Below, in pieces: positions 50,827 through 59,045 of a DNA stretch of 64,000 nucleotides (position 1 is the first letter of the stretch; every line of letters starts with the position of its first letter). The notes below the pieces were generated by a model. That model worked only from the letters and a program-made list of their open reading frames with translations. It had not been told where the DNA came from and ran no database searches. Source of the DNA: Alphaproteobacteria bacterium (GTDB lineage Bacteria > Pseudomonadota > Alphaproteobacteria > Micropepsales > Micropepsaceae); the NCBI GenBank assembly GCA_017308475.1, contig JAFKEU010000004.1, positions 372,001-436,000 of the forward strand, written 5' to 3'. The translations under genes were made by a program, and so were the position numbers.

Positions 50827-51842
50827 TCGGCGCGCAGCTGCACGATCGCCTTGTCAATGGCAGCGATGACCGCCTGGGGCTGGTCCAGCTGGATGAAATG
50901 GCCGCTGTCCGGCACGACGCTGTTGCTGCCGCGTGAGGACAGGCCGGCCAGCCGGTCGTGACCGGCCATCCAGGCTTTTTCGATCAGCACATTCTGGTCG
51001 GGCGTCACGCCCGGATAGGCCATGCGGCTGTGGGTCAGGACGATCAGCGGCTTGTCGCCGAAATCGGCGGGATGGGCTTGCAGCGCATGCTGGTCGGGGC
51101 TGTTCGCATCGCCGGGCAGGAAGCTTTCGAACTCCGAGGCGTTGGCGGCGATATAGGAAGGACGCGAGACCTGGCTTTCCTCCAGCGCCGCCAGCGCGGG
51201 CGGCAGGCGTTCCGGGCCGTTCCCGTGGCCCAGGCAGTCCTTGGGCAAGGGTGGCCGGGTGACGGCACAGGCTTTCAGATGGCCCAGCTGACCGCGATAT
51301 AGAGCGGCCGCGCCGTCGCGCACCGCCTTTGGCAGGTCGGCGGTCATGGCCTGGAACTGGCCGGCGAAAGAGGGATCGACCAGCACTTCACCGGCAACAT
51401 CTTCGGGGTGGAGGGCCTGCAGCAGCACGCCGTAAAGGCCGGCGATGGAGTGGCCGACATAAAGCACCGGCGTCCTGACATGCGCGGCCGAAAGCAGGCG
51501 GTGGATGTCGGCGACCGCCGCCTCGGCCGTGGCGGGACCAGGGGGCGGATCGCTGAAGCCGTGACCGGCGCGGTCGTAGGAACAGGCGCGGGTGGTTTTG
51601 GCGACCTCACCCTGGATCTTGCGCCAGGACAGGGTGCTGCCGCCCAGGCCCGCGTCGAACAGCACGGTGGGCCTGCCATGCCCCAGGCAAAACAGATTGA
51701 GACGGCGGCCGCCCTGCACCGCCACCATGCGGTGGGGCTTGAGGTAAGCGGCGTCGGGAACCGGCTCGACGGCCTGGACTGGGGCTCTCAGCCCCAGTCC
51801 CAGCGTTGCGACCAGTCCCAGCATGGCGATTTTTCCAGCCAA
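50823..51842 (-). CDS. Alpha/beta-fold hydrolase, exported
   Basis: A 339-residue hydrolase. The nucleophile elbow is GHSIAGLYG, the oxyanion region VLFDAGLGGSTLSW, the catalytic His is in PDSGHFIQLDQP, and the YDRAGHGFSD segment is typical. The N-terminus is a signal peptide. It is drawn from the TTG at 51842 because that adds a basic residue to the signal (MAGKIAMLGL); ATG 51824 is the alternative. It converges on the B3 gene with overlapping stops. Substrate unknown. Confidence 0.85.
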   Translation of the reverse strand: MAGKIAMLGLVATLGLGLRAPVQAVEPVPDAAYLKPHRMVAVQGGRRLNLFCLGHGRPTVLFDAGLGGSTLSWRKIQGEVAKTTRACSYDRAGHGFSDPPPGPATAEAAVADIHRLLSAAHVRTPVLYVGHSIAGLYGVLLQALHPEDVAGEVLVDPSFAGQFQAMTADLPKAVRDGAAALYRGQLGHLKACAVTRPPLPKDCLGHGNGPERLPPALAALEESQVSRPSYIAANASEFESFLPGDANSPDQHALQAHPADFGDKPLIVLTHSRMAYPGVTPDQNVLIEKAWMAGHDRLAGLSSRGSNSVVPDSGHFIQLDQPQAVIAAIDKAIVQLRAD

Positions 51843-51900
51843 GGCGCGGTTTTCTCCTGATTCCCCTGCGGCATTATCGCCGATCCGGCCGGGGATCCGC

Positions 51901-51955
51901 TTGACACTAGTTTAAAACGCTTCTAAGAACAGTTATTACTTAGAATAATTCCAAG
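51901..51955 (+). promoter_or_regulatory. ahpC promoter and operator palindromes
   Basis: A consensus -35 TTGACA (51901-51906) is followed 17 bases later by a weak TAAGAA. Three related half-sites are arrayed over the start region and ribosome site: TTCTAAG (51921-51927), CTTAGAA (51939-51945) and TTCCAAG (51949-51955). The last two form CTTAGAA-TAA-TTCCAAG, close to the TTAGAA-N3-TTCTAA palindromes bound by Irr/Fur-type regulators in alphaproteobacteria. Inference: iron- or peroxide-responsive control of ahpCD. Confidence 0.5.
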
Positions 51956-51968
51956 GAGTAAGTGCCTC

Positions 51969-52511
51969 ATGCTGACCATCGGCGACAAATTCCCCGATTT
52001 TTCCGTCCAGGGCGTGGTTTCAACCGACCCCCGCAATGCTTTCAAGGATTTCACCCAGGAAAGCGACAAGGGCAAGTGGAAGCTGGTCTTCTTCTGGCCC
52101 AAGGACTTCACTTTCGTCTGCCCCACCGAGATCGCCGGCTTCGGCAAGCTGAACGGCGATTTCAACGATCGGGACACCGTCATCTATGGCGTCTCGACCG
52201 ACAGCGAATTCGTCCACCTGGCGTGGCGGCAGAATCATGCCGACCTCAAGGGCCTGCCCTTCGCCATGCTGGCCGACACCAACCGCCGGCTTTCCAAGGC
52301 GCTGGGCATCCTGGATGAGGAGGCTGGCGTCGCCAAGCGCGCCACCTTCCTGGTCGATCCGGAGGGCATCATCCGCTTCGTCTATGTCACCGACATGAGC
52401 GTAGGCCGCAATCCGGCCGAAGTGCTGCGGGTGCTGGATGCGCTGCAGACCGACGAACTGTGCCCCTGCAACTGGCAGAAAGGCGAGGACGTCATAAGGA
52501 CGGCGGCGTAG
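51969..52511 (+). CDS. ahpC: Alkyl hydroperoxide reductase AhpC (peroxiredoxin)
   Basis: A 180-residue peroxiredoxin reducing H2O2, alkyl peroxides and peroxynitrite. The peroxidatic Cys51 is in [18 protein letters not shown] and the resolving cysteines Cys165/Cys167 are in DELCPCNW. It is closer to actinobacterial-type AhpC than to E. coli AhpC, and its partner is an AhpD rather than AhpF. ATG 51969 follows AAGGAG, which overlaps an operator-like palindrome. Confidence 0.96.
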   Translation: MLTIGDKFPDFSVQGVVSTDPRNAFKDFTQESDKGKWKLVFFWPKDFTFVCPTEIAGFGKLNGDFNDRDTVIYGVSTDSEFVHLAWRQNHADLKGLPFAMLADTNRRLSKALGILDEEAGVAKRATFLVDPEGIIRFVYVTDMSVGRNPAEVLRVLDALQTDELCPCNWQKGEDVIRTAA

Positions 52512-52632
52512 CCCGGAGCGACCGGGAACCCGAGCCAAGCGAGGGCCTCCCGGCGCGACCATCCAATACGGCCTCCATCCCCGAACGGTCTTTCCCAACC
52601 GGGATGGGGGCGATTTTTCCAAGGATAAAGCC

Positions 52633-53190
52633 ATGACCATCGAGACCCTGAAAGACGCCCTGCCCGACTATGCCAGGGACCTGAAGCTCAACCTGTCCTC
52701 GCTGGCGCAGGAAGCCGTGCTCACCGAACAGCAGCGGGCCGGGACCTTCATCGCCTGCGCCCTGGCGGCGCGCAACGAAAAGACCACCCGTGCGGTGACG
52801 GCGAGCTTCGCGCCGGCGCTTTCGCCCGAGGCGCTGAGCGCGGCCAAGGCCGCCGCCGCCATCATGGGCATGAACAACATCTATTACCGCTTCACCCATC
52901 TGGCATCGGCGCCGGACTACAAGACGCTTCCGGCGCGGTTGCGGATGAACGTGATCGGCAAGCCCGGCGTCGACAGGGCGGATTTCGAGCTCTGGTGCCT
53001 GGCAGTGTCGGCGATCAATGGCTGCGGCACCTGCATCGACAGCCACGAAAAGGTGCTGCGCGACGCGGGGCTGACGGCCGAGCAGATCCAGGCTGCGGTG
53101 CGCATCGCCGCCGTGGTGCACGCCATCGCCGCGACGCTGGACGGAGAGGCGCACAGCGCCGATGTTGCCGCGGTGACGCTGGCGGCCTAG
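52633..53190 (+). CDS. ahpD: AhpD-family alkylhydroperoxidase / AhpC reductant
   Basis: A 185-residue AhpD. The active site Cys131-Gly-Thr-Cys134 with His138 is in [14 protein letters not shown], and [14 protein letters not shown] is a conserved core segment. Family knowledge: in mycobacteria AhpD passes electrons from a lipoamide protein to AhpC. It lies 121 bases after ahpC on the same strand, so the pair should act together. Confidence 0.95.
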   Translation: MTIETLKDALPDYARDLKLNLSSLAQEAVLTEQQRAGTFIACALAARNEKTTRAVTASFAPALSPEALSAAKAAAAIMGMNNIYYRFTHLASAPDYKTLPARLRMNVIGKPGVDRADFELWCLAVSAINGCGTCIDSHEKVLRDAGLTAEQIQAAVRIAAVVHAIAATLDGEAHSADVAAVTLAA

Positions 53191-53219
53191 CAATCCTGTC
53201 GAAAGCGGAAGGGCATCGC

Positions 53220-53450
53220 CTAGCCGGCGATGTCCTTCCTCTTCTCCAGATATTCATCGCGGCCGATCTCGCCGCGGGCATAGCGCGCATCCAGAAGTTC
53301 CCGGGCCTGGCTGTCGCGGCCGCCTTCGCGCGGACGCAGCGCCAGCCACAGGAGCATCGCCACGGCCACTAGCACCAGCAGCCAGATACCGCCGCCGACC
53401 AGCATGGGCCATCCCATTCCGCCATGCATCCAGTGTCCGTAACCCCACAT
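53220..53450 (-). CDS. SHOCT-domain membrane protein
   Basis: A 76-residue protein: Gly/Trp/His-rich start (MWGYGHWMHGGMGWP), one membrane helix (GGGIWLLVLVAVAMLLWLAL), then a short C-terminal SHOCT domain (ELLDARYARGEIGRDEYLEKRKDI). Family knowledge: SHOCT segments are short oligomerisation elements of unclear function. ATG 53450 gives the natural start. Convergent with ahpD. Confidence 0.8.
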   Translation of the reverse strand: MWGYGHWMHGGMGWPMLVGGGIWLLVLVAVAMLLWLALRPREGGRDSQARELLDARYARGEIGRDEYLEKRKDIAG

Positions 53451-53531
53451 GGTCTGGTTTCCCTTTTTGGACAGGATGCAGCAGAGACCCGGCCGCCACA
53501 TGGCGCCTTGCGCACGATCAAGCCACAGAAG

Positions 53532-54563
53532 CTAGTGCCCGGCCTTGTCCCCACCGCGCGGCGGGGGTTGCGGATCATCCCCCCGCGCATGCGCCGCCAG
53601 GTCCTGGGCTGCATCGTTGCGCGAGCCGCCCGCAGGGGCGACACGCGCCTGCCCGTCCGGCCTGGCAGTGTATCCCAGTGCCTCAAGCGCGGCGTCGCCC
53701 TCGCGGCCGAGGACCGAGCGCACCCGCACATCGCGCTGGGGAAAGGGAATCTCGATCCCCGCCGCGCGCAGCGCATCGTCGATCGCCCACAGATAGGCCG
53801 CCGTCATCGCGTTGGGGCGCTTGACCGCAGCCAGGTTGGGCCACACCACCAGCTCGAAATCCAGCGCGGAGTCGCCGAAGCCCACCAGCCAGACCTGGGA
53901 ACGGCGGGGGCCATCGTCGGGCATGGTGGCGTCGATCGAACGCGCCGCCGCCAGCACCACGTCGCGCACAAAAGCCTTGTCGGTGCCATAGGCCACCGAG
54001 AAGGGCACGTGGATGCGCCTTGTCTCGCCCTGCAGCGTCCAGTTGATAAAGCGTTCCTCGATGAAGCGCGAATTGGGGACGAAGATGTCGACATTGTCGT
54101 TGTTGCGGATGTGGACGGCACGGGTTCCGATCTCGCGCACCAGGCCGCGCAGCTTCGATCCCGGCAGTTCGACATAGTCGCCCACATTGATGATGCTGTC
54201 GAACAGAAGCACGATGCCGGAGACGAACTCCTTGATCACGCCCTGAAGGCCCAGGCCGACGCCAACGCCGATGGCGCCGGCGAACACCGCGAAGGACGAA
54301 AGGCTCAGCCCCAGCGAGGACAGCGCCATCAGCACGCCAAGGATGGCGATGCCATAGCCGGCGAATTTCTCCAGGATGTAGAGGCCGCCTCCGGCCTCGT
54401 CCATCCGGCTGCGGGCGCGCGCGATCACCAGCACCGCCAGGTGCGAGACCACGAAGGCGACGGCAGCGATCGTGGCGGCGACGACAAGGCCCGAGATGGT
54501 CACCGGCGTGCCGCCGACATGAAACAGGGCCTTGTCGGCGAAACTGGAAAGCGGAACATCCAT
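53532..54563 (-). CDS. Small-conductance mechanosensitive channel, MscS family
   Basis: A 343-residue channel protein with three N-terminal membrane helices. The pore helix reads FAVFAGAIGVGVGLGLQGVIKEFVSGIVLLFD, with the Gly/Ala pattern of TM3, followed by the beta-domain (SIINVGDYVELPGSKLRGLVREIGTRAVHIRNNDNVDIFVPNSRF) and an alpha/beta domain. The last 50 residues are a polar, low-complexity tail (RGDDPQPPPRGGDKAGH). Role: relief of osmotic pressure. Divergent from an unknown exported protein. Confidence 0.92.
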   Translation of the reverse strand: MDVPLSSFADKALFHVGGTPVTISGLVVAATIAAVAFVVSHLAVLVIARARSRMDEAGGGLYILEKFAGYGIAILGVLMALSSLGLSLSSFAVFAGAIGVGVGLGLQGVIKEFVSGIVLLFDSIINVGDYVELPGSKLRGLVREIGTRAVHIRNNDNVDIFVPNSRFIEERFINWTLQGETRRIHVPFSVAYGTDKAFVRDVVLAAARSIDATMPDDGPRRSQVWLVGFGDSALDFELVVWPNLAAVKRPNAMTAAYLWAIDDALRAAGIEIPFPQRDVRVRSVLGREGDAALEALGYTARPDGQARVAPAGGSRNDAAQDLAAHARGDDPQPPPRGGDKAGH

Positions 54564-54665
54564 CGGAAGACCGGGCGGAGAGCGGCCCGGCCATAGTGAA
54601 GCGCGGCGCGCATTTTGGAAAGCAAGGCCTTGGCGCGGCTGCAAGGCCCAAGGCATGATGGCGCC

Positions 54666-55394
54666 ATGGGAACAGGCCGGAACGGGATGAGCCGGTGCTG
54701 CGCGCTGCTGCTGGCACTGGCGGCCGGCGGCGCCGCGGCGCAGGTTCCCGAAAGCGTCACCGTGCGCGGCCCAACCGGCATCTGGCTGGTTTCGGGTCCG
54801 GCCTGGCTGAAGGCCGGGCTGTTCGAAGGCTTTCACTGGGGCCCCCTGCGGGCGCGCTTCTGCCGCGTGGTATCGGGCGAGGAAGGGCTGCACACGCGCT
54901 GCTACAGCCGCGACTATGGCACCTCCGACACGCTGGAAAGCGACGGACACAAGGTGCATCTGGCCTGGGGCACGATGATGGCGCGCATCGTGATGGACGG
55001 CGAGATGCAATCGCCCACCCGCTTCACCGGCCATTTCGGCGTCAAGATCGCGGGCATACGCGTGCGCGACGACGACCTTTCGGAAGGCGTGAAGGTCGAG
55101 GTCGATCCCGCCGCGCCCGACGTGGCGGGCAAGGCAGGACTGCTGCGCGCCATCCTGTCGGGACAGGTGCCGGCGCACGAAACGCGGCTGGACAAGCCGA
55201 TCGCCGATGCGCGCGCCATGGACCTGGGGGCGATCCAGTCCATCGCCTATATCGGCGCGCAGGACAAACCCACCGGCGCGGGCGAGACCCCCGTGCCTGG
55301 CTGGCTGGCGGCCTATGCCGTGGATTTCGACAAGGGCCGGCGCGTCTGCGTGCTGCACCAGGACGAACAGCTCGACGCGTTTGAATGTTTTTGA
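54666..55394 (+). CDS. Hypothetical exported protein
   Basis: A 242-residue protein I cannot place in a family. The N-terminus is a signal peptide (about residues 8-23, ending GGAAA); starts at ATG 54666 or 54687 are both possible. The mature part has several WLVSGPAWLKAG-, HLAWGTMMARIVMDGEMQSPTRFTGHFGVKIAG- and VPGWLAAYAVDFD-type beta-strand patterns and three cysteines near both ends, suggesting a beta-sandwich periplasmic protein. Stops one base from the convergent aldo/keto reductase. Confidence 0.7.
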   Translation: MGTGRNGMSRCCALLLALAAGGAAAQVPESVTVRGPTGIWLVSGPAWLKAGLFEGFHWGPLRARFCRVVSGEEGLHTRCYSRDYGTSDTLESDGHKVHLAWGTMMARIVMDGEMQSPTRFTGHFGVKIAGIRVRDDDLSEGVKVEVDPAAPDVAGKAGLLRAILSGQVPAHETRLDKPIADARAMDLGAIQSIAYIGAQDKPTGAGETPVPGWLAAYAVDFDKGRRVCVLHQDEQLDAFECF

Positions 55395-55395
55395 A

Positions 55396-56421
55396 TCACA
55401 CCGGGAACGGATTGCGCTCGGCGAACTGGGCCTGGTGCCAGTAGGGATAGGCCAGCGTGCGCTTGCTGGCGGCGTCCAGCTTCGCCATCTGCTGCGGCGT
55501 CAGCGACCAGCCCACCGCGCCCAGATTGGCGCGCAACTGTTCTTCGTTGCGCGCGCCAATGACCACGGTGGAGACGGACGGCCGCTGCAAAAGCCAGTTC
55601 AGCGCGATTTGCGGCACCGATTTTCCGGTTTCCTTCGCCACCTCGTCCAGCGCATCGACCACGCGATAGAGATATTCGTCCTCGACCTGCGGGCCCTTGT
55701 CGGCGGTCTGGTGCAGGCGGCTGACGGCGGGAATGGGCGCGCCGCGGCGCAGCTTGCCGGTCAGCCGCCCCCAGCCCAGCGGCGACCACACAACGCAGCC
55801 CACGCCCTGGTCCAGCGCCAGCGGCATCAGTTCGGATTCATAGTCGCGGCCGATCAGCGAATAATAGGCCTGGTGGGCGACATAGCGCGGATAACCATAA
55901 CGGTCCGACACCGCCAGCGCCTTCATCAGGTGCCAGCCCGACCAGTTGGAAACGCCGATATAGCCGATCTTGCCGGCGCGAATCAGCGCATCGAAGGTCG
56001 AGAGGATTTCCTCCGGCGGAGTCATGGCGTCAAAGCCGTGCAATTGGACCAGGTCGATATGGTCGGTGGCAAGGCGCTTCAGCGCGGCGTCGGTGGCGCG
56101 GGTGATGTGATGGCGCGAGGAGCCGACCTCGTTGGGCCCGTCACCGCTGCGGAAGGTGTATTTGGTGGAGATCAACACCTTGTCGCGGCGCCCCTTGATG
56201 GCGGCACCCAGCACCGTCTCGGCCTCGCCCGCCGAATAGACATCGGCGGAATCGAACATGGTCAGCCCCGCATCCAGGCAGATGTCGACCAGACGCTCGG
56301 CGCCCTTGGCATCGGTATCGCCCCACGCCTTGAAGAAATCGCCCTTGCCGCCGAAGGTCCCCGTGCCGAAGGTAAGAACCGGAACCTTGAAGCCGGAGCG
56401 GCCGAGCAGGCGATATTCCAT
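55396..56421 (-). CDS. Aldo/keto reductase
   Basis: A 341-residue NADPH-dependent oxidoreductase with a TIM barrel. The catalytic tetrad is visible: Asp and Tyr in MFDSADVYSAGEAE, Lys in LISTKYTF, and His in LVQLHGFD. The C-terminal coenzyme loop is in VVIGARNEEQLRANL. It is closest to the YajO/potassium-channel-beta-like group, with about 340 residues. ATG 56421 is used. Substrate unknown; probably cytoplasmic detoxification or sugar metabolism. Confidence 0.9.
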   Translation of the reverse strand: MEYRLLGRSGFKVPVLTFGTGTFGGKGDFFKAWGDTDAKGAERLVDICLDAGLTMFDSADVYSAGEAETVLGAAIKGRRDKVLISTKYTFRSGDGPNEVGSSRHHITRATDAALKRLATDHIDLVQLHGFDAMTPPEEILSTFDALIRAGKIGYIGVSNWSGWHLMKALAVSDRYGYPRYVAHQAYYSLIGRDYESELMPLALDQGVGCVVWSPLGWGRLTGKLRRGAPIPAVSRLHQTADKGPQVEDEYLYRVVDALDEVAKETGKSVPQIALNWLLQRPSVSTVVIGARNEEQLRANLGAVGWSLTPQQMAKLDAASKRTLAYPYWHQAQFAERNPFPV

Positions 56422-56508
56422 GACAGCAGTCCCTTCGATGATCGTCGAAGGATTGTCCTCCGCCCGCGGCATTTCAACCGCGAAGGCATCAGGGTTTATC
56501 GGACCGTC

Positions 56509-57318
56509 TTACAGTTCGGGAACTGTCTGGGTCAGCCGCCCACCCACCCGCACCGGTTCGATGCGCGTGGCAAGGCCGCCGGCGCCGGTCTGCACGAACA
56601 CGCCGCAGACCGTCGCGGGGCCAGTGGCGGGCGTAAAGCGCTGGGTGGGAATCTTGCGGGTGAAGCGTTGCAGCGGCTCGGTCTTGTCCATGCCGATAAC
56701 GGAATCGTAATCGGCGCAGGCGCCGGCATCGCATTGGAACGCAGTGCCACCCGGCAATATCTGCGCGTCGGCGGTGGGCACATGGCTGTGGGTGCCCACC
56801 ACCAGGCTGGCGCGGCCATCGCAGAAATGGCCCATCGCCATCTTCTCCGACGTGGCTTCGGCATGGACATCGACCACGACGGCATCGGCAACCTCGCCCA
56901 GCGGACAGGCGGTCAGTTGGGCATCGACCGCGGCGAAGGGATCGTCCAGCGCGTCCATGAAGATGCGGCCCATCACGTTGATCACCAGCACGCTTCCGGT
57001 GGGGGTCTGGTAGAGATTGGCGCCGCGCCCCGGCGTGCCGCGCGGATAATTCACGGGGCGCAATACGCGATCTTCGGTCTCGCCATAGGCCAGGATCTCC
57101 TTCTGGTCGGCCCAGTGGTTGCCGGTGGAGATGCAGTCGATGCCGGCGGCGAAGAATTCCTCCGCGACGGCGGCAGTCAGGCCGAAGCCGCCGGCGGCGT
57201 TCTCGCCATTGACGATCACGAAATCGGGCTTCAGGCGGGCCTTGAGGTCGGGCAGCGCGGATATCACCGCATCGCGGCCAGGGCGGCCCACGATGTCGCC
57301 CAAGAAAAGAATGTTCAT
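56509..57318 (-). CDS. YmdB-family metallophosphoesterase
   Basis: A 269-residue protein of the family found next to ygfA in alphaproteobacteria. Metal ligands: LGDIVGRPGR (Asp), VNGENAAGG (Asn/Glu), STGNHWAD (Asn-His), VDVHAEATSEK (His/Glu) and GTHSHVPTAD (His pair). Family knowledge: B. subtilis YmdB is a cyclic-nucleotide phosphodiesterase affecting colony differentiation; the function in proteobacteria is less clear. Its ATG overlaps the ygfA stop (ATGA). Confidence 0.9.
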   Translation of the reverse strand: MNILFLGDIVGRPGRDAVISALPDLKARLKPDFVIVNGENAAGGFGLTAAVAEEFFAAGIDCISTGNHWADQKEILAYGETEDRVLRPVNYPRGTPGRGANLYQTPTGSVLVINVMGRIFMDALDDPFAAVDAQLTACPLGEVADAVVVDVHAEATSEKMAMGHFCDGRASLVVGTHSHVPTADAQILPGGTAFQCDAGACADYDSVIGMDKTEPLQRFTRKIPTQRFTPATGPATVCGVFVQTGAGGLATRIEPVRVGGRLTQTVPEL

Positions 57319-57893
57319 CGAAAGACTTTCAGGCCCTGTTCCGTCAGCACGGCATCGAGGGGGTAGTCATGGCGCCCACGGGGCAGAAAGTCCACCTGCT
57401 GGCCCGCATAGGCGATGCCCACCGCGCGGATCATCGGCTTTTCGGCCTTCAGGGCCTGGAGCGTGCGGTCATAGAAGCCGCCACCATAACCCAGCCGGTG
57501 GCCGCTCGCATCGAAAGCCAGGAGCGGCACCAGCAGCAGATCGGGCACCGCGCGTGGCCAGTGGTCCAGCGGCTCGTGGATGCCATAGGCGCCTTTGGCC
57601 AGCACTTCGCCGTCAGGGATGCGGTGATATTCCAACGGCCGGTCCTTGGCGGCGACACGGGGAAAGGCGATGTGGTAGCCCCTTAGCGCCAGCGCGTCCA
57701 GCAGCAGGGCGGGATCGGCTTCGTCGGGCAGGGCATGATAGCCGCCCACGATCGTGCCGGGTTTCGTGCCCAGCGCATCGGCATGGGCCGCCAGCGCGGC
57801 GGGGAAACCCGCAGACGCCAACGCCCTGCGCCGTTCCCGCGCGGCCTTTCGCAGTTCGGTCTTGCTGTCAGCCATTTGCATCTGGTGAAGCAT
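57315..57893 (-). CDS. ygfA: 5-formyltetrahydrofolate cyclo-ligase
   Basis: A folate-salvage enzyme converting 5-formyl-THF to 5,10-methenyl-THF with ATP. The 192-residue protein has the basic N-terminal helix (KTELRKAARERRRALASAGF), the pterin/phosphate region around YHRIPDGEVLAKGAYGIHEP, and the C-terminal LLVPLLAFDASGHRLGYGGGFYDRTL signature. The start is ambiguous: ATG 57893, 57881 or 57875. Only 57893 has a GGAG upstream, and that lies in the repeat element. It lies downstream of 6S RNA, the usual arrangement. Confidence 0.93.
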   Translation of the reverse strand: MLHQMQMADSKTELRKAARERRRALASAGFPAALAAHADALGTKPGTIVGGYHALPDEADPALLLDALALRGYHIAFPRVAAKDRPLEYHRIPDGEVLAKGAYGIHEPLDHWPRAVPDLLLVPLLAFDASGHRLGYGGGFYDRTLQALKAEKPMIRAVGIAYAGQQVDFLPRGRHDYPLDAVLTEQGLKVFR

Positions 57894-57901
57894 ACTCAGG
57901 T

Positions 57902-57992
57902 TACTCCCCCTTCGGCGCGCAGCGCCTGGAAGGGGGAGATGTCGCAACGATGGGTCTGCCTTCAGGCAGACCGAGTTGCGACAGAGGGGGAT
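57902..57992. repeat. Structured intergenic repeat, copy B
   Basis: A second copy of the element at 2203-2296, here filling the gap between the 6S RNA 3-prime end and ygfA. It keeps CTCCCCCTTCG/GAAGGGGGAG, GTCGCAA/TTGCGAC (A-T here, G-C in copy A), GGTCTGCC/GGCAGACC and AGAGGGGG. On the minus strand its GGGGGAG end falls at ribosome-site distance from the ygfA ATG. Confidence 0.75.
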
Positions 57993-58004
57993 CACTCAAA
58001 AATT

Positions 58005-58172
58005 AGCGGACGGAACCGTACTCGCCGTTGGTTCTTGGATCCTCACGGGCCTGCAGTGCAGGTGGGCGCCATATGACCAGGACCACGGCCCCGGCCAGGG
58101 ACAGCTCCCGGTGAGTACCATTAAGGCCCCTGGGCATCGCTAACCTGACGCACGAGACAGTGTCCGTCCGCC
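58005..58172 (-). ncRNA. ssrS: 6S RNA
   Basis: It lies in the expected position between zapA and ygfA. The ends form a closing stem GCGGACGGA (58163-58171, read on the minus strand) with TCCGTCCGC (58006-58014). Between them is a long imperfect hairpin with a GC-rich core (GGCGCCCACCTGC, GGTCCTGGTCATATGG) and an internal bulge region, as in 6S RNA, which mimics an open promoter and sequesters sigma-70 RNA polymerase. Length about 168 bases. Exact processed ends are uncertain. Confidence 0.8.
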
Positions 58173-58178
58173 TTCAAT

Positions 58179-58541
58179 CTAGGCGTGCGCCAGCCTTGCG
58201 GCAATCGCCTCCAGCCGGGCGGCGGCAGATTCCAGCATATCGGCGGCTTTGCTTTCGGCCTGTTCGGCGCGCAGATGGAGGGATTTCTGTTCCTCGGCGC
58301 TGCCGGCGACGGCATGCCGGCCCGCGGCCAGCGTCCGCACGGCGTCGTGATGCTCATCGGCGATCAGGAGGGCCGCCATCAACATCATCTTGGTGTCGCC
58401 GGCCTGCTGACCCACCATGTTCAGGGCCTCGCGCGCCTTGGTATCGACCAGGCCGGCCAGTTCCTTGAGATGGTCTTCTTCGCCCTCGTCGCAGCCCAGC
58501 GTGTAGGCGCGGCTGTTAATCATGACATTGACCAGAGGCAT
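58179..58541 (-). CDS. zapA: Cell division protein ZapA
   Basis: ZapA bundles FtsZ filaments at the division site. The 120-residue protein has the N-terminal globular part (VNVMINSRAYTLGCDEGEEDHLKELAGLVD) and a C-terminal coiled coil with heavy Ala/Glu content (AEEQKSLHLRAEQAESKAADMLESAAARLEA). Position next to 6S RNA and ygfA is conserved in many proteobacteria. Confidence 0.92.
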   Translation of the reverse strand: MPLVNVMINSRAYTLGCDEGEEDHLKELAGLVDTKAREALNMVGQQAGDTKMMLMAALLIADEHHDAVRTLAAGRHAVAGSAEEQKSLHLRAEQAESKAADMLESAAARLEAIAARLAHA

Positions 58542-58608
58542 CTGTTCCTCCCATTTTCAGGGTCGCGCGGGCGACGCTGCTCGCTCCGCTCCGCGCTGCC
58601 CGTCGCTC

Positions 58609-58872
58609 CTAACGCGCCAATGCGGCGCGGATTTCGCCGATGGCGCCGTCCAGCCGGCCTTCCACTTCCTCGGTCACGCTGGAAAGCGCGGCCAGTTCAT
58701 CTTCCAGTTCGGTCACCCGGGCCAGCAGGCGCTCCCGCTCGGCCTCCAGTTGCGCCAGCCTTTCGGACCCCCGCGCGGCGGCGTCCAGGCTTTCGCCCAC
58801 CCCGCCGGCGGCCTCTTCCAGGGACTGAAGGGCGGCCAGGAAGCGGCCTCTGGCCACATCAATCCGGCTCAT
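58609..58872 (-). CDS. Short coiled-coil protein (DUF4164-like)
   Basis: An 87-residue protein made almost entirely of heptad repeats (SERLAQLEAERERLLARVTELEDELAALSSVTEEVEGRL). Family knowledge: a small coiled-coil ORF of this kind commonly precedes zapA in alphaproteobacteria and may act with the divisome. It lies 67 bases before zapA on the same strand. Confidence 0.8.
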   Translation of the reverse strand: MSRIDVARGRFLAALQSLEEAAGGVGESLDAAARGSERLAQLEAERERLLARVTELEDELAALSSVTEEVEGRLDGAIGEIRAALAR

Positions 58873-58973
58873 GGACGCGTCCTCCCTCTAGATTCGCCAA
58901 GACCTTAGGCGTTTGGCGGCATGGGTCAACCGCCACGCGTGGCAGACATATGCAGAACAAGGGGTTTTCCGCC

Positions 58974-59001
58974 TTGACGGGGGTGTTCACCGCTCGCTAA
59001 G
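58974..59001 (+). promoter_or_regulatory. Possible tkt promoter
   Basis: TTGACG, 16 bases, then GCTAAG lies about 45 bases before the tkt ATG. The pair resembles the TTGACG / GCTA-type housekeeping promoters described in Caulobacter. It would drive the tkt-gap-pgk-fba run. Confidence 0.4.
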
Positions 59002-59045
59002 GGCAACGGCCTTTCCCGCCTTTCCCGGAATCAAGGAAGCCAGTA

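Noticed and set aside
55207..57366. A 719-codon plus-strand frame opposite the aldo/keto reductase and YmdB-type genes
   Set aside because: Antisense shadow; both opposite genes have intact catalytic motifs.
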